Shown piece after piece: positions 1 to 7,617 of a stretch of DNA of 64,000 bases; the first letter of the stretch is position 1, and each line of letters begins with the position of its first letter. Below the pieces are notes generated by a model. It had not been told where the DNA came from and ran no database searches. It was given only the letters and a program-made list of their open reading frames with translations. This DNA comes from Candidatus Hydrogenedentota bacterium (GTDB lineage Bacteria > Hydrogenedentota > Hydrogenedentia > Hydrogenedentales > SLHB01). Location of the stretch: positions 1 through 64,000 of the forward strand of contig JABWCD010000035.1 in the NCBI GenBank assembly GCA_013359265.1, read 5' to 3'. A program made the translations under genes and the position numbers.

Positions 1-1065
1 ACCGCGATGGTCGTGTGCGACACCTACGACCACCACGGCCACCTCGTCGATATCGCGCCGCGCACCCTGCTCCGCAAACAGATCGAGAAGGCCAAGAAGC
101 TGGGTTTCGTGGTCAAGGCCGCGCCCGAACTCGAATTCTTCCTCTTCCGCGAGACCCTCGAAGGTTCGCGCGCAAAAGACTACCGCGACCTCGAACCCAT
201 GTCTCGTTACATATCCGACTACTCCATCTTCCGCTCGTCCATGGACGAATGGATCATCGGCCCGATGCGCCGAAACCTTGCCGAAGCCGGCATCGAAGTC
301 GAGTGCAACAAGGCCGAATGGGGCCACGGCCAGTTCGAGATCAATCTCGTCTACGGCGACGTGTTGCCCATCGCGGACAAGCACGTCATCTTCAAGACCG
401 CCGTCCGCGAAATGGCCGCGCTCAACGGCGTGCAGGCGACCTTCATGGCGAAGTGGGACTCGAAGCACAGCGGCAACGGCGCGCACATCCACATGAGCCT
501 GTGGAAACAGGGCAAGAACGCCTTCCCCGATCCCAAGGGCGAGCATGGCATGTCCGCCACCATGCGCCACTTCCTCGGCGGCATGATGCACCTCGCGAAA
601 GACCTGCAACTCTTCTACATGCCGAACATCAATTCGTACAAGCGCATCGAAGACCTGTCGTTCGCGCCCAGCAACGTCACGTGGGGCGGCGACAACCGCA
701 CCTCCTCGTTCCGCGTCGCCGGCCAGGGCAAGTCGATGCGCCTCGAAAACCGCATCCCCGGCGCCGACGCCAACGCGCACCTCATCTACGCCGCCATGCT
801 CGCGTCCGGCCTCCACGGCATCGAGCACAAACTCGAGCCCGTCGGCCCCTTCGTCGCCGCCAACGCCTACGAACTTCCCAACCCGCCCAAACTCCACCGC
901 ACCCTGACCGAAGCCACTGACGCCTTTTCGAAAAGCAAGGCCGCCCGCCAACTCCTCGGCGACCCCGTCGTCGACCACTACACCCAAATCGCCCGCTGGG
1001 AAATCGGCGAATACAACAAATACGTAACCGACTGGGAACGCCGCCGCTACTTTGAGTTGATTTGA
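1..1065 (+). CDS. Glutamine synthetase family protein (5' partial)
   Basis: The open frame runs in from the left edge and ends at a TGA, leaving about 354 residues that cover the catalytic beta-barrel of a type I glutamine synthetase-like ligase. Counting from the ATG at position 7, metal-binding glutamates are visible in the strand APELEFF (E41, E43), in AEWGHGQFE (E104, E111) and in RLENR (E247). The ATP-binding HxH is H160/H162 in GAHIHMS, and the substrate arginines lie in DNRTSSFR. The family joins ammonia or an amine to the gamma-carboxyl of glutamate using ATP. The true start is upstream of the window. The sequence does not separate an assimilatory GlnA from a gamma-glutamyl-polyamine synthetase (PuuA-like); the short C-terminus without an obvious adenylylation loop leans towards the latter. 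The family call is firm, the subfamily is not. Confidence 0.9.
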   Translation, partial: TAMVVCDTYDHHGHLVDIAPRTLLRKQIEKAKKLGFVVKAAPELEFFLFRETLEGSRAKDYRDLEPMSRYISDYSIFRSSMDEWIIGPMRRNLAEAGIEVECNKAEWGHGQFEINLVYGDVLPIADKHVIFKTAVREMAALNGVQATFMAKWDSKHSGNGAHIHMSLWKQGKNAFPDPKGEHGMSATMRHFLGGMMHLAKDLQLFYMPNINSYKRIEDLSFAPSNVTWGGDNRTSSFRVAGQGKSMRLENRIPGADANAHLIYAAMLASGLHGIEHKLEPVGPFVAANAYELPNPPKLHRTLTEATDAFSKSKAARQLLGDPVVDHYTQIARWEIGEYNKYVTDWERRRYFELI

Positions 1066-1121
1066 TAGAGCAAGAGGGTGATACAAATCAGGGACTTTTG
1101 CTATATACTACTGAGTAGGAC

Positions 1122-1633
1122 ATGAAATTAACGCTGGTCGAGTTCAGATTATTCACGAGCCGCGTCGGCGAGTATTTGGATAGCGAAAGTTACCGGAAGC
1201 TGCAAAACGTACTTCTCGAACTCCCGGACATAGCAGCCCGTGGCAAAAGTCCAAATACCGCAATTTGTAGCGTCCCGCTCTCCGTGGCGGGCGCGATTTT
1301 GGGCCGAACTTGGCCTTTCCGCGTTTCGCCCGGCGCGGAGACCGGGCGCTACAGGACTTTTGCCACGGGCTGATAGGGGACATAATGCCCGGATGCGGCG
1401 GTCTTCGCAAGGTGCGAGCTTCGAATCCGGGCCGGCAGATAGGCAAACGAGGCGGTTGTCGAATAATCTACCTTTACATCCCAGAAGCGTCTCGAATTGA
1501 CCTCCTGGCCATTTATGGGAAGGTAGAGCGTGAGGACTTGTCCGAAGAGCAGAAACGGCAGTTAAGAGGCTTGGCGGACATCGCACGCCGAGAGGCTTCT
1601 ACCAGTTGGAAAGCACGAAGCAAACGACAATGA
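1122..1633 (+). pseudogene. higB: HigB/RelE-family toxin split by a miniature element
   Basis: The first 37 codons (1122-1233) read as the N-terminus of a HigB-type mRNA interferase, and the frame from 1377 to the TGA at 1633 reads as its remainder, including GCGGLRK and a basic core ending in IIYLY. Removing 1234-1372 plus one copy of the flanking ATAG joins the halves exactly in frame (LELPDIGDIMPGCGG) and gives a 122-residue protein, a normal size for this family. As it stands the gene reads through the insert into a TGA, so the toxin should be inactive. Its stop overlaps the antitoxin start (ATGA), the usual higBA layout. The family was assigned from motif pattern only. Confidence 0.85.
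1234..1372. mobile_element. 139-bp miniature element (MITE-like) inside higB
   Basis: The element is bounded by a perfect 19-bp terminal inverted repeat, CAGCCCGTGGCAAAAGTCC at 1234-1252 and its reverse complement at 1354-1372. The 4-bp direct duplication ATAG flanks it at 1230-1233 and 1373-1376. Inside are two further imperfect inverted arms that begin TGTAGCG, so the whole unit could fold into a long hairpin. It has no coding capacity, so it must be moved in trans. The inner arm resembles the core of the 106-bp repeats at 26.1-26.4 kb and 62.5 kb. Confidence 0.85.
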
Positions 1634-1962
1634 GCAAGAAGAAGCGCGCAGTATCGGCCTTTGAGCAAATCAAATCGGGACTGGAAGACAGTATCGCCTA
1701 CTCGAGGGGCGAACTGTCCCTGCCAACGATTACCATGACACTTCCTGAACCCCCGCCCAAAACCAATGCGAAGAAAATCGCGGCGCTCCGGCGCAATCTG
1801 CGCATGTCTCAAACCGTATTCGCGGCAACCCTCAACGTGTCGAAGAAGACCGTGCAAAGTTGGGAACAGGGATTGCGCTCTCCGAGCGACGCTTCGTTGC
1901 GCCTACTTCAAATCATCCGGCGCAGGCCAGACGTGATCGACACAATCGTGTCGAACGGTTGA
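1630..1962 (+). CDS. higA: HigA-like antitoxin, XRE helix-turn-helix
   Basis: A 110-residue protein whose C-terminal half is an XRE/Cro-type helix-turn-helix: the segment LRRNLRMSQTVFAATLNVS, followed by KKTVQSWEQG and a final helix. The ATG at 1630 is preferred because it overlaps the toxin's TGA by four bases (ATGA), indicating translational coupling. A TTG start eight codons upstream is possible. HigA-type antitoxins bind and neutralise the toxin and repress their own operon. Here the toxin gene is broken by an insertion while the antitoxin frame stays intact, so it may now act only as an orphan DNA-binding protein. Confidence 0.85.
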   Translation: MSKKKRAVSAFEQIKSGLEDSIAYSRGELSLPTITMTLPEPPPKTNAKKIAALRRNLRMSQTVFAATLNVSKKTVQSWEQGLRSPSDASLRLLQIIRRRPDVIDTIVSNG

Positions 1963-2121
1963 TTCCCACTCGTTACGAAGTTTCCATTTCGTAACGCACT
2001 CTTGAAAAGCTCCGCTTCCCACTCGTTACGAAGTTTCCACTTCGTAACGCATTCTTGAAAAGCTCCGCTTCCCACTCGTTACGAAGTTCCCATTTCGTAA
2101 CGCACTCTTGAAAAGCTCCGC
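1963..2121. repeat. Three tandem 53-bp hairpin repeats
   Basis: Three consecutive 53-bp units start at 1963, 2016 and 2069 with only a few substitutions between them. Each contains an inverted repeat of the form CGTTACGAAG, a six-base loop, CTTCGTAACG; the middle unit is perfect. The array begins right after the antitoxin stop codon. No run of T follows the stems, so an intrinsic terminator is not obvious. There are no spacers, so it is not a CRISPR array. Confidence 0.85.
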
Positions 2122-2202
2122 TTTGTCCTTCCACCGAACCCCCGCACCTCGTCAACGACCATCCGGCTGCGCCGAGTATCCACACCCCCGCATCCGCGCC
2201 GA

Positions 2203-2280
2203 AGGTGCATCGCAACCCTAGCCAGGGGCATCGCCCCTGGAAAAGGAGGCCACCCATACCGTCTCGCGCTGAAAGCGCCC
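2203..2280. repeat. Dispersed repeat with CCAGGGGC hairpin, copy 1
   Basis: This stretch holds CGCAACCCTAGCCAGGGG followed by CATCGCCCCTGG, forming an eight-base-arm hairpin, and ends in CGCGCTGAAAGCGC. The same arrangement occurs at 34676-34748. The two copies differ mainly in the segment between hairpin and tail. No coding sequence is associated. Confidence 0.7.
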
Positions 2281-2861
2281 TGCTTTCACTTATCGCCTCC
2301 CTTGTCAACCAAAAGACCCTCGTTTCCCGCCGCGAGATTACATGGTATGTGCAACACCGTAGGCCAAGAGACGAAAAGGTCGCGCTTTACACAACTCGAC
2401 AGCCCGCCGCAGCCGCAAACGCAGGGAGCATCGATCCTGTGAGGATTTGAGTTATCCGGCCCGGCCTAAACCAAGTAGTCACCACGCGCCAGCCCCCGGT
2501 GGCTGTCTTGAATACGGAGGCGTTCATGAAACCAGCACGCGCAGCGAACATGGCCCGGCTGCACCCCTTGTTTCGCCAAATAACCAGACCGACGCCCCAT
2601 CCCCCGGAGCGGTACCGAATCGCACGCGTCATTATGAAATCAGCACTTACGACGAATACGGCTCCGCACCCCCCCTTGTTCCGTCAAAACGATTTCGGTA
2701 CACCCCCCTGTCACCGCCCACGGATTTCCCAAGTCAACGTCTTGCTTCCTTGCTTCCTCGCTTCCTCGCTTCCTAACCGCTTCGCTACTCACCATTTCGC
2801 TATTCGCCATTCGCAAACCACAGTGCAACACGCTGGGCATATAAAGTGAAGGCACTCGATG
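2281..2861. other. Non-coding stretch with degenerate repeats
   Basis: No convincing gene was found on either strand. Two imperfectly related segments of about 60 bp begin near 2526 and 2633; both start ATGAAA and contain a variant of CCTTGTTTCGCCAAA, suggesting an old tandem duplication. From about 2748 the sequence is low complexity, with GCTTCCT repeated several times. Confidence 0.5.
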
Positions 2862-3211
2862 CTACTCCGGCAATTTCTTGCCCTTCGTCTCGGGCGCCAT
2901 CGGAATCACGAGGAGCCCGAGGATGAAAATGACCGAAACGAAAAGGGCCGCCTTTTGCGGTCCGTACAGGCCGCTCAACTTACCGAACAACAGCGGCGCG
3001 AACGCAGAGACGTACCGGGCGACGTTGTAGCAAAACCCGGTGCCCGTCGCGCGCAGCTTTGTCGGAAACAACTCGGGAAAATAAATTGCGTAACCACCAA
3101 AAAGCGTGAGCAGTATGAAGCCCATGATGCTGAACATGACCACGCCGCTCGCAAAGGAAGTTGTCATGAAGAACGCGAGCGGCACAACCACCGCGCCGCC
3201 GCAGGCTGCCG
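2862..3211 (-). pseudogene. C-terminal remnant of a second MFS transporter
   Basis: Roughly 115 codons read as the last four membrane segments of a major facilitator transporter. They include GGYAIYFPELFP, LRATGTGFCYNVARY and the terminal APETKGKKLPE before a TAG stop. The segment is clearly related to the C-terminus of the intact transporter immediately upstream on the same strand, which has GGYAVYFPELFP and APETRGKRLPS. It lies in a different frame, begins within a few codons of that gene's stop and has no start codon of its own. It is best read as the surviving 3' third of a tandem paralogue. Confidence 0.85.
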
Positions 3212-4519
3212 CTAGCTCGGCAAACGCTTTCCGCGCGTCTCCGGCGCGAACGGTAGCACCAGGAGGCCCAGCAGGAACACGATCGACATGAGCGCCGCCG
3301 ACCAACCGAATCCGAGTTTTGCGCTGAGTATCCCGAAGGTCCACGGACCGGAGATCGAGATATACCGGGCGACGTTGTAACAGAACCCCGTGCCCGTCGC
3401 GCGCAGCCGCGTCGGAAACAACTCGGGAAAGTACACCGCGTATCCGCCGAACAACGACGTAAGGAAGAACCCCATGATCGCGACCATGCACAAGACAACG
3501 GCCGGCGAGTCCGAGATGTTGAACGTTAGCGGCACGACGATCGCGCAGGCGGTAAACGCCACCGCGAAGGTGGGCTTGCGGCCGATACGCTGCGCGAACC
3601 ACGCCCACGTCAATATGCCGAAAAACGCGCCCGCGTTCTGAATCATGATGGCGTAACTCGCGAACTTATCGGCTTGGCCCCGCAATTCCGGCGCACTCTC
3701 CGGGTTAACCAGGCCCCGCAGGAAGTCCAACGAGAACGTACCAATGCCCCAGAACCCGACAACGCCGACTGCCGCCAGACACACGCCGACAATGGTATGG
3801 CTTCGCAACTCGCGATCCGAGAACAGCGCCGCGATGGAACCAAGCTTGATATCGCCGCTCTTAGCTTCCTGCTTCGCGGCGTGCCACTGCTCCGGTTCTC
3901 TCACGAACAGTCGAATGATGAAAACGAGCAGCGCCGGCACAAAGCCAACGAAGAAAATGTATCGCCAATTGTCTTCGCTGCCAATTGTCTGGAACACCGT
4001 AAGGCTGATCACACCCGCCAGAATGTTGCCAATGGCCGAGCACGCCTGCATGATTCCCAACGCGACCGGCCGCGCGTGGTCCGGAAACACCTCCGCCACA
4101 AGCGCGGCGCCCGCGGCGAACTCGCCGCCGATTCCCAGCCCGGTGAGAAACCGGAAGAACGCGAACATCTCCCAATTCGTCGCGAGTCCGCTCAAGCCGG
4201 TGAACACGGCGTACACCAACACCGTAATGGCCATGGTCATCGTGCGCCCGAGCTTGTCCCCCACCATGCCGAACAGAAACCCGCCTGTGGCCCAACCGAA
4301 TATGAAGACGCCGTTTACGATCCCGCCGAGTGTCTTCAATTGCTCCGGCGTGCCTTCCGGTCCGACCAGGTCCTTCAATGCCGGTTGTCGCGCGGCCACG
4401 TATAGCCACTGGTCCATCGTGTCGAACATCCAGCCCAGCGACACGACCACCAGGACAAGCCAATGGTATCCCGTCAGCCCGTCCGTCCATTTCTTCTTCC
4501 CAAACAGTACGTCCGTCAC
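3212..4519 (-). CDS. MFS transporter (metabolite:proton symporter type)
   Basis: A 435-residue protein with about 12 hydrophobic segments. Major facilitator signatures include GDKLGR in the first cytoplasmic loop (GMVGDKLGRTMTM), GEFAAGAALVAE in the fourth or fifth helix, and PELFPTRLRATG near the C-terminus. These are typical of the sugar/metabolite:H+ symporter branch that takes up organic acids or sugars across the inner membrane. The GTG at 4519 is chosen because GGGGGAGAT precedes it at ribosome-binding distance; the frame is open further upstream but without transporter-like sequence. A truncated paralogue follows directly. The substrate cannot be told from sequence. Confidence 0.85.
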   Translation of the reverse strand: MTDVLFGKKKWTDGLTGYHWLVLVVVSLGWMFDTMDQWLYVAARQPALKDLVGPEGTPEQLKTLGGIVNGVFIFGWATGGFLFGMVGDKLGRTMTMAITVLVYAVFTGLSGLATNWEMFAFFRFLTGLGIGGEFAAGAALVAEVFPDHARPVALGIMQACSAIGNILAGVISLTVFQTIGSEDNWRYIFFVGFVPALLVFIIRLFVREPEQWHAAKQEAKSGDIKLGSIAALFSDRELRSHTIVGVCLAAVGVVGFWGIGTFSLDFLRGLVNPESAPELRGQADKFASYAIMIQNAGAFFGILTWAWFAQRIGRKPTFAVAFTACAIVVPLTFNISDSPAVVLCMVAIMGFFLTSLFGGYAVYFPELFPTRLRATGTGFCYNVARYISISGPWTFGILSAKLGFGWSAALMSIVFLLGLLVLPFAPETRGKRLPS

Positions 4520-4713
4520 CGCGTCATCTCCCCCGGAGGCACAGGATTCTCCCCCATGCGTTGATCTCTGGTCGCGCCATCCCGGCTCGCGTGGCGCAGA
4601 CGGCAGTATACGAACGCGGCGCGCGCCTGTCCATTTCTCACCTGCTCGCCCGGCCCGCCGTTCGCACCTCTGTTGCTGTAGAATTGAATGCGAGGGGGAC
4701 GAAGCGTACACGT

Positions 4714-5271
4714 ATGCGCTGCTTTCTCGCTATAGAACTACCCGAAAGCGTCACCGAGCGGCTGGGACATCTCGCGGCGAGGCTGCGGCGGTGTCCCGTC
4801 CGCGCGTCATGGGTCCGTCCCGAGCACATGCATCTCACCTTGCGCTTTATAGGCGACGCGGACGACGCAAGCGTTTCGACGATTGTCTCCAATCTCCGCG
4901 GCGCGTTCGACAGCGTCAGACCATTCGAGTTGCACGCCCAGGGCGTCGGCGCGTTCCAAAACCCGCGCAAACCGAGCGTGATCTGGGCCGGTATTGGCCC
5001 GTTGACCGGGCCGCTGGAAAACGTCCAGGCGATCTGCGAAGTGGCGGCCCAATCCGCGGGAATAGCGCCCGAGCCCAAACCTTTTCACCCGCATATCACG
5101 CTCGCGCGCGTAAAAGACTTCCGCCCGCCCGCCGAACTGACGCAGGCCATCGAGCGCGAGCGGGGATTCACCGCGGGTGAATTCGCCGTCTCCGCCGTGT
5201 CATTATTGAAGAGTGAATTGACGCCGCGCGGGCCCGTCTACACGCGGCTGGAGGAGTTCCGTTTCGCGTGA
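4714..5271 (+). CDS. thpR: RNA 2',3'-cyclic phosphodiesterase (2H family)
   Basis: A 185-residue LigT/ThpR-family enzyme. The two catalytic HxT motifs are intact: H40-L-T42 in HMHLTLRF and H127-I-T129 in HPHITLAR. They sit in two symmetric halves, as expected for the 2H phosphoesterase fold. The family hydrolyses 2',3'-cyclic phosphates on RNA ends and was first noted for 2'-5' ligation. Length matches the family. The start at 4714 places MRCFLAIELP at the N-terminus, the usual beginning. The next gene starts inside its stop codon (GTGA), so the two are translationally coupled. Confidence 0.92.
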   Translation: MRCFLAIELPESVTERLGHLAARLRRCPVRASWVRPEHMHLTLRFIGDADDASVSTIVSNLRGAFDSVRPFELHAQGVGAFQNPRKPSVIWAGIGPLTGPLENVQAICEVAAQSAGIAPEPKPFHPHITLARVKDFRPPAELTQAIERERGFTAGEFAVSAVSLLKSELTPRGPVYTRLEEFRFA

Positions 5272-5546
5272 GCATCGATTTGGGCGCAATGATCGGCAGC
5301 GCCATTTACAGCGGCTTCACGTTGTACATGCTGCTGATCCTGGTTCGGTGGCTCGGTCCATACATCGAACTCGATTTCTACGACACGCGGCTGCGCTGGA
5401 TCGCGCGCGCCGTGGACCCCTTGCTCCGCGCGATTCGCGGTATCGTGCCCGCGGTGGGCCCGATGGACGTCGGCCCGCTCATCGCAGTACTCCTACTTTG
5501 GTTGATCCGCACGGTCGCGATCGACATCGTGACCCCGCCGGTGTAA
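5268..5546 (+). CDS. YggT-family integral membrane protein
   Basis: A 92-residue protein with two hydrophobic segments (about residues 10-30 and 68-87) separated by an amphipathic stretch containing DPLLRAIRGIVP, the conserved YggT loop (DP-hydrophobic-R-PP-like). The GTG start overlaps the thpR stop by three bases. YggT proteins are small inner-membrane proteins of uncertain role, linked in some bacteria to cell shape, division or osmotic adaptation. Here it sits in a likely thpR-yggT-pcm transcript. Confidence 0.8.
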   Translation: MSIDLGAMIGSAIYSGFTLYMLLILVRWLGPYIELDFYDTRLRWIARAVDPLLRAIRGIVPAVGPMDVGPLIAVLLLWLIRTVAIDIVTPPV

Positions 5547-5551
5547 CCGTC

Positions 5552-6253
5552 ATGTGGGGCCGATCGCGCGATACGGGACCTCGCCGGGACGACAGCGGTT
5601 CGCTACCCTTCGATTCGTACGAAAACGAACGCGCCCGCATGGTCGAGTCGCAACTCATGGCGCGGCGAATTGTCGACGAGCGCGTCCTCGATGCGATGCG
5701 CGCCGTCCCGCGCCATGCCTTCATCCCCGAACCGCTGCGCCGGCATGCGTACGAAGACCATCCGATCGAAATCGGCCACGGCCAGACCATCTCGCAGCCC
5801 TACATGGTCGCCGTGATGACCCAGTTGCTGGAACTCGATCCGTCGGACCGCGTGCTCGAAATCGGCACCGGCAGCGGATACCAAACTGCCATCTTGGCGT
5901 CCATCGCGTCGCACGTTACCTCCGTCGAGCGCATCCCGCCTCTCGCCGACAGGGCCGCCGAACGGTTGAGAAATCTCGAGTACTCGAACATCGAAGTGGT
6001 AACGGGCGACGGCACCCTCGGCTGGCGCGACGGCGCGCCGTACGACGCGATTGTCGTGACCGCCGCGGCGCCTTCCGTGCCGCTGTCCCTGCGGGAGCAA
6101 CTGGCCGAAGGCGGACGGCTCGTCTGCCCGGTTGGTCCGCGCGAACTTCAGTATCTGGTGCGCGTGGTCCGGCACGGCGGAAGCTTTCATGAAGACGAGA
6201 GCGTGAAGTGCGTGTTCGTACCGCTCATCGGCGCGGAAGGCTGGCCAGGCTAG
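5552..6253 (+). CDS. pcm: Protein-L-isoaspartate O-methyltransferase
   Basis: A class I SAM-dependent methyltransferase of 233 residues. The PCMT signature GHGQTISQPYMVA (about residues 75-87) and SAM motif I, VLEIGTGSGYQT (101-112), are both intact, as is GDGTLGW further on. The enzyme methylates isoaspartyl residues in ageing proteins so they can be converted back to aspartate. The ATG at 5552 lies five bases after the yggT stop. A shorter start at Met30 (RARMVESQL) would give the usual family length and cannot be excluded. The frame ends at a TAG only 17 bases before the next gene. Confidence 0.93.
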   Translation: MWGRSRDTGPRRDDSGSLPFDSYENERARMVESQLMARRIVDERVLDAMRAVPRHAFIPEPLRRHAYEDHPIEIGHGQTISQPYMVAVMTQLLELDPSDRVLEIGTGSGYQTAILASIASHVTSVERIPPLADRAAERLRNLEYSNIEVVTGDGTLGWRDGAPYDAIVVTAAAPSVPLSLREQLAEGGRLVCPVGPRELQYLVRVVRHGGSFHEDESVKCVFVPLIGAEGWPG

Positions 6254-6270
6254 ATGGGATCGCGGCCGCT

Positions 6271-7053
6271 GTGACGGACATCCTCTCCCTCGATTCGATC
6301 GGCTTCGTCCGGGATAGCCGCACTATTCTTAATTGCGTCTCGTGGACCGTGCGGCGGGGCGAACATTGGGCCATTCTCGGCGCGAACGGTTCCGGCAAGA
6401 CGACGCTGCTCAAAATCGTCACCGGATACGAATGGGCTTCGGAAGGCACGCTCGATGTGCTGGGGAACCGGTTCGGCGAGACCGACGTCCGCGCGTTGCG
6501 CCGGCACGTCGGGTGGGTCAGCGCGTCGATCGAACAGCGCTTGCCCGCCGACGACGATGCACTCGACGTCGTTCTGTCCGGTATCGATGCGTCGCTCGGT
6601 CTGTATCGCCACTTCGATAGGGACGAACGGAACGCAGCGCTTGCAGCACTGGCCGGCGTCGGCGGCGACCACCTCGCGCACCGGAAGTTCGGCGTTCTGT
6701 CGCAAGGGGAACAACAGCGCGTTCTCATCGCGCGGGCGCTCGCCGCGCGTCCGGCCCTGTTGTTATTGGACGAACCCTGCGCGGGCCTCGACCCGGCGGC
6801 GCGGCACCACTTCTTGCGCGACATCGGAAATCTTGCGCAAACACCCACCGCGCCCGCGCTCGTCCTCGTCACCCATCACATCGAGGAAATTGGACCGTGG
6901 ATTAACCGGGTCCTAATCCTCGCGCGTGGCGCCGTACTGGCCCAGGGCACGCCCGAAGAAACGCTCACGGCGCCGATTCTGTCGGAAGCTTTCGCCGCGC
7001 CATGCGAGGTAACCTTCGAACACGGCTCGTACCGGCTGGACGTGAAACCCTAA
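6271..7053 (+). CDS. ABC transporter ATP-binding protein (orphan)
   Basis: A complete 260-residue nucleotide-binding domain with Walker A GANGSGKT (37-44), signature LSQGEQQR (143-150), Walker B ALLLLDEP (162-169), D-loop GLD (172-174) and the switch histidine in LVTHH (199-203). No permease or binding-protein gene adjoins it. Short two-part overall architecture and the sequence around EHWAILGANGSGKT resemble ModF/YlmA-type ATPases. The GTG at 6271 was chosen because the domain begins there; no strong ribosome site is visible. What it energises is unknown. Confidence 0.85.
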   Translation: MTDILSLDSIGFVRDSRTILNCVSWTVRRGEHWAILGANGSGKTTLLKIVTGYEWASEGTLDVLGNRFGETDVRALRRHVGWVSASIEQRLPADDDALDVVLSGIDASLGLYRHFDRDERNAALAALAGVGGDHLAHRKFGVLSQGEQQRVLIARALAARPALLLLDEPCAGLDPAARHHFLRDIGNLAQTPTAPALVLVTHHIEEIGPWINRVLILARGAVLAQGTPEETLTAPILSEAFAAPCEVTFEHGSYRLDVKP

Positions 7054-7077
7054 AAACGATACGGCGCCGAGGCCGTC

Positions 7078-7485
7078 TCAACGTTTTCGGTAGGGCCCCT
7101 GGCTCTTGGTGATCGTGTCGGCCGCCAGCGAGCGAATCTGCGCCGGTTTGATCCCGACTGCTACGCATTCGGCGACCGCCTCGCGCAGATGTTCCGTTAC
7201 CAAAGCGCCTGCGCGGTCGCGGGCAAGTTTCGGGGCCTTCTCTGTTATCGTAACGCCCACGCCTCGGCGCGATTCGACGATACCGCATAGTTCAAGGTCG
7301 CGGTACGCCTTCATGACCGTGTTGGGGTTTACACCCAACATCAGCGCCAAATCCCTGCCGGACGGCGCGCGATCGCCTGCCTTCAGGCGCCCCGACGCGA
7401 CGTCAAACAAGATTTGGTTCTCGATTTGTGTGTATACCGCGAGTGGGCTGTCAAAGTTGACGGAATACCGGGCATCGTTAGACAT
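7078..7485 (-). CDS. GntR-family regulator, YtrA type
   Basis: A 135-residue protein with an N-terminal winged helix-turn-helix (PLAVYTQIENQI, then PSGRDLALMLGVNPNTVMKA) and only a short C-terminal helical tail. That short form is typical of the YtrA subfamily, which usually controls ABC transporter genes. The start at 7485 follows AAGGGAGAG at ideal distance, so the upstream extension of the open frame is discounted. The gene lies between the orphan ABC ATPase and the sugar importer operon and could regulate either; the stretch TACAGTACA upstream is a possible operator. Regulation is inferred from context. Confidence 0.85.
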   Translation of the reverse strand: MSNDARYSVNFDSPLAVYTQIENQILFDVASGRLKAGDRAPSGRDLALMLGVNPNTVMKAYRDLELCGIVESRRGVGVTITEKAPKLARDRAGALVTEHLREAVAECVAVGIKPAQIRSLAADTITKSQGPYRKR

Positions 7486-7617
7486 CAACTCTCCCTTATA
7501 CGTGAAAGTGTCTGTGTAGTTATTTTCGCTACAGTACACATCGACATAAGGTAGCGGAATCTATGACGTATTTCAAGATTACTGCATTGCAGATATAGGA
7601 CGGCGCCTCGCCGCGGC

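Noticed and set aside
1310-1633. A separate 107-residue protein starting inside the miniature element
   Set aside because: Its first 22 codons come from the element's inverted end; the rest is the C-terminal part of the split toxin.
3744-5180. A 478-codon frame opposite and past the MFS transporter
   Set aside because: It overlaps the MFS gene in antisense and thpR in another frame, and the product has no coherent domain.
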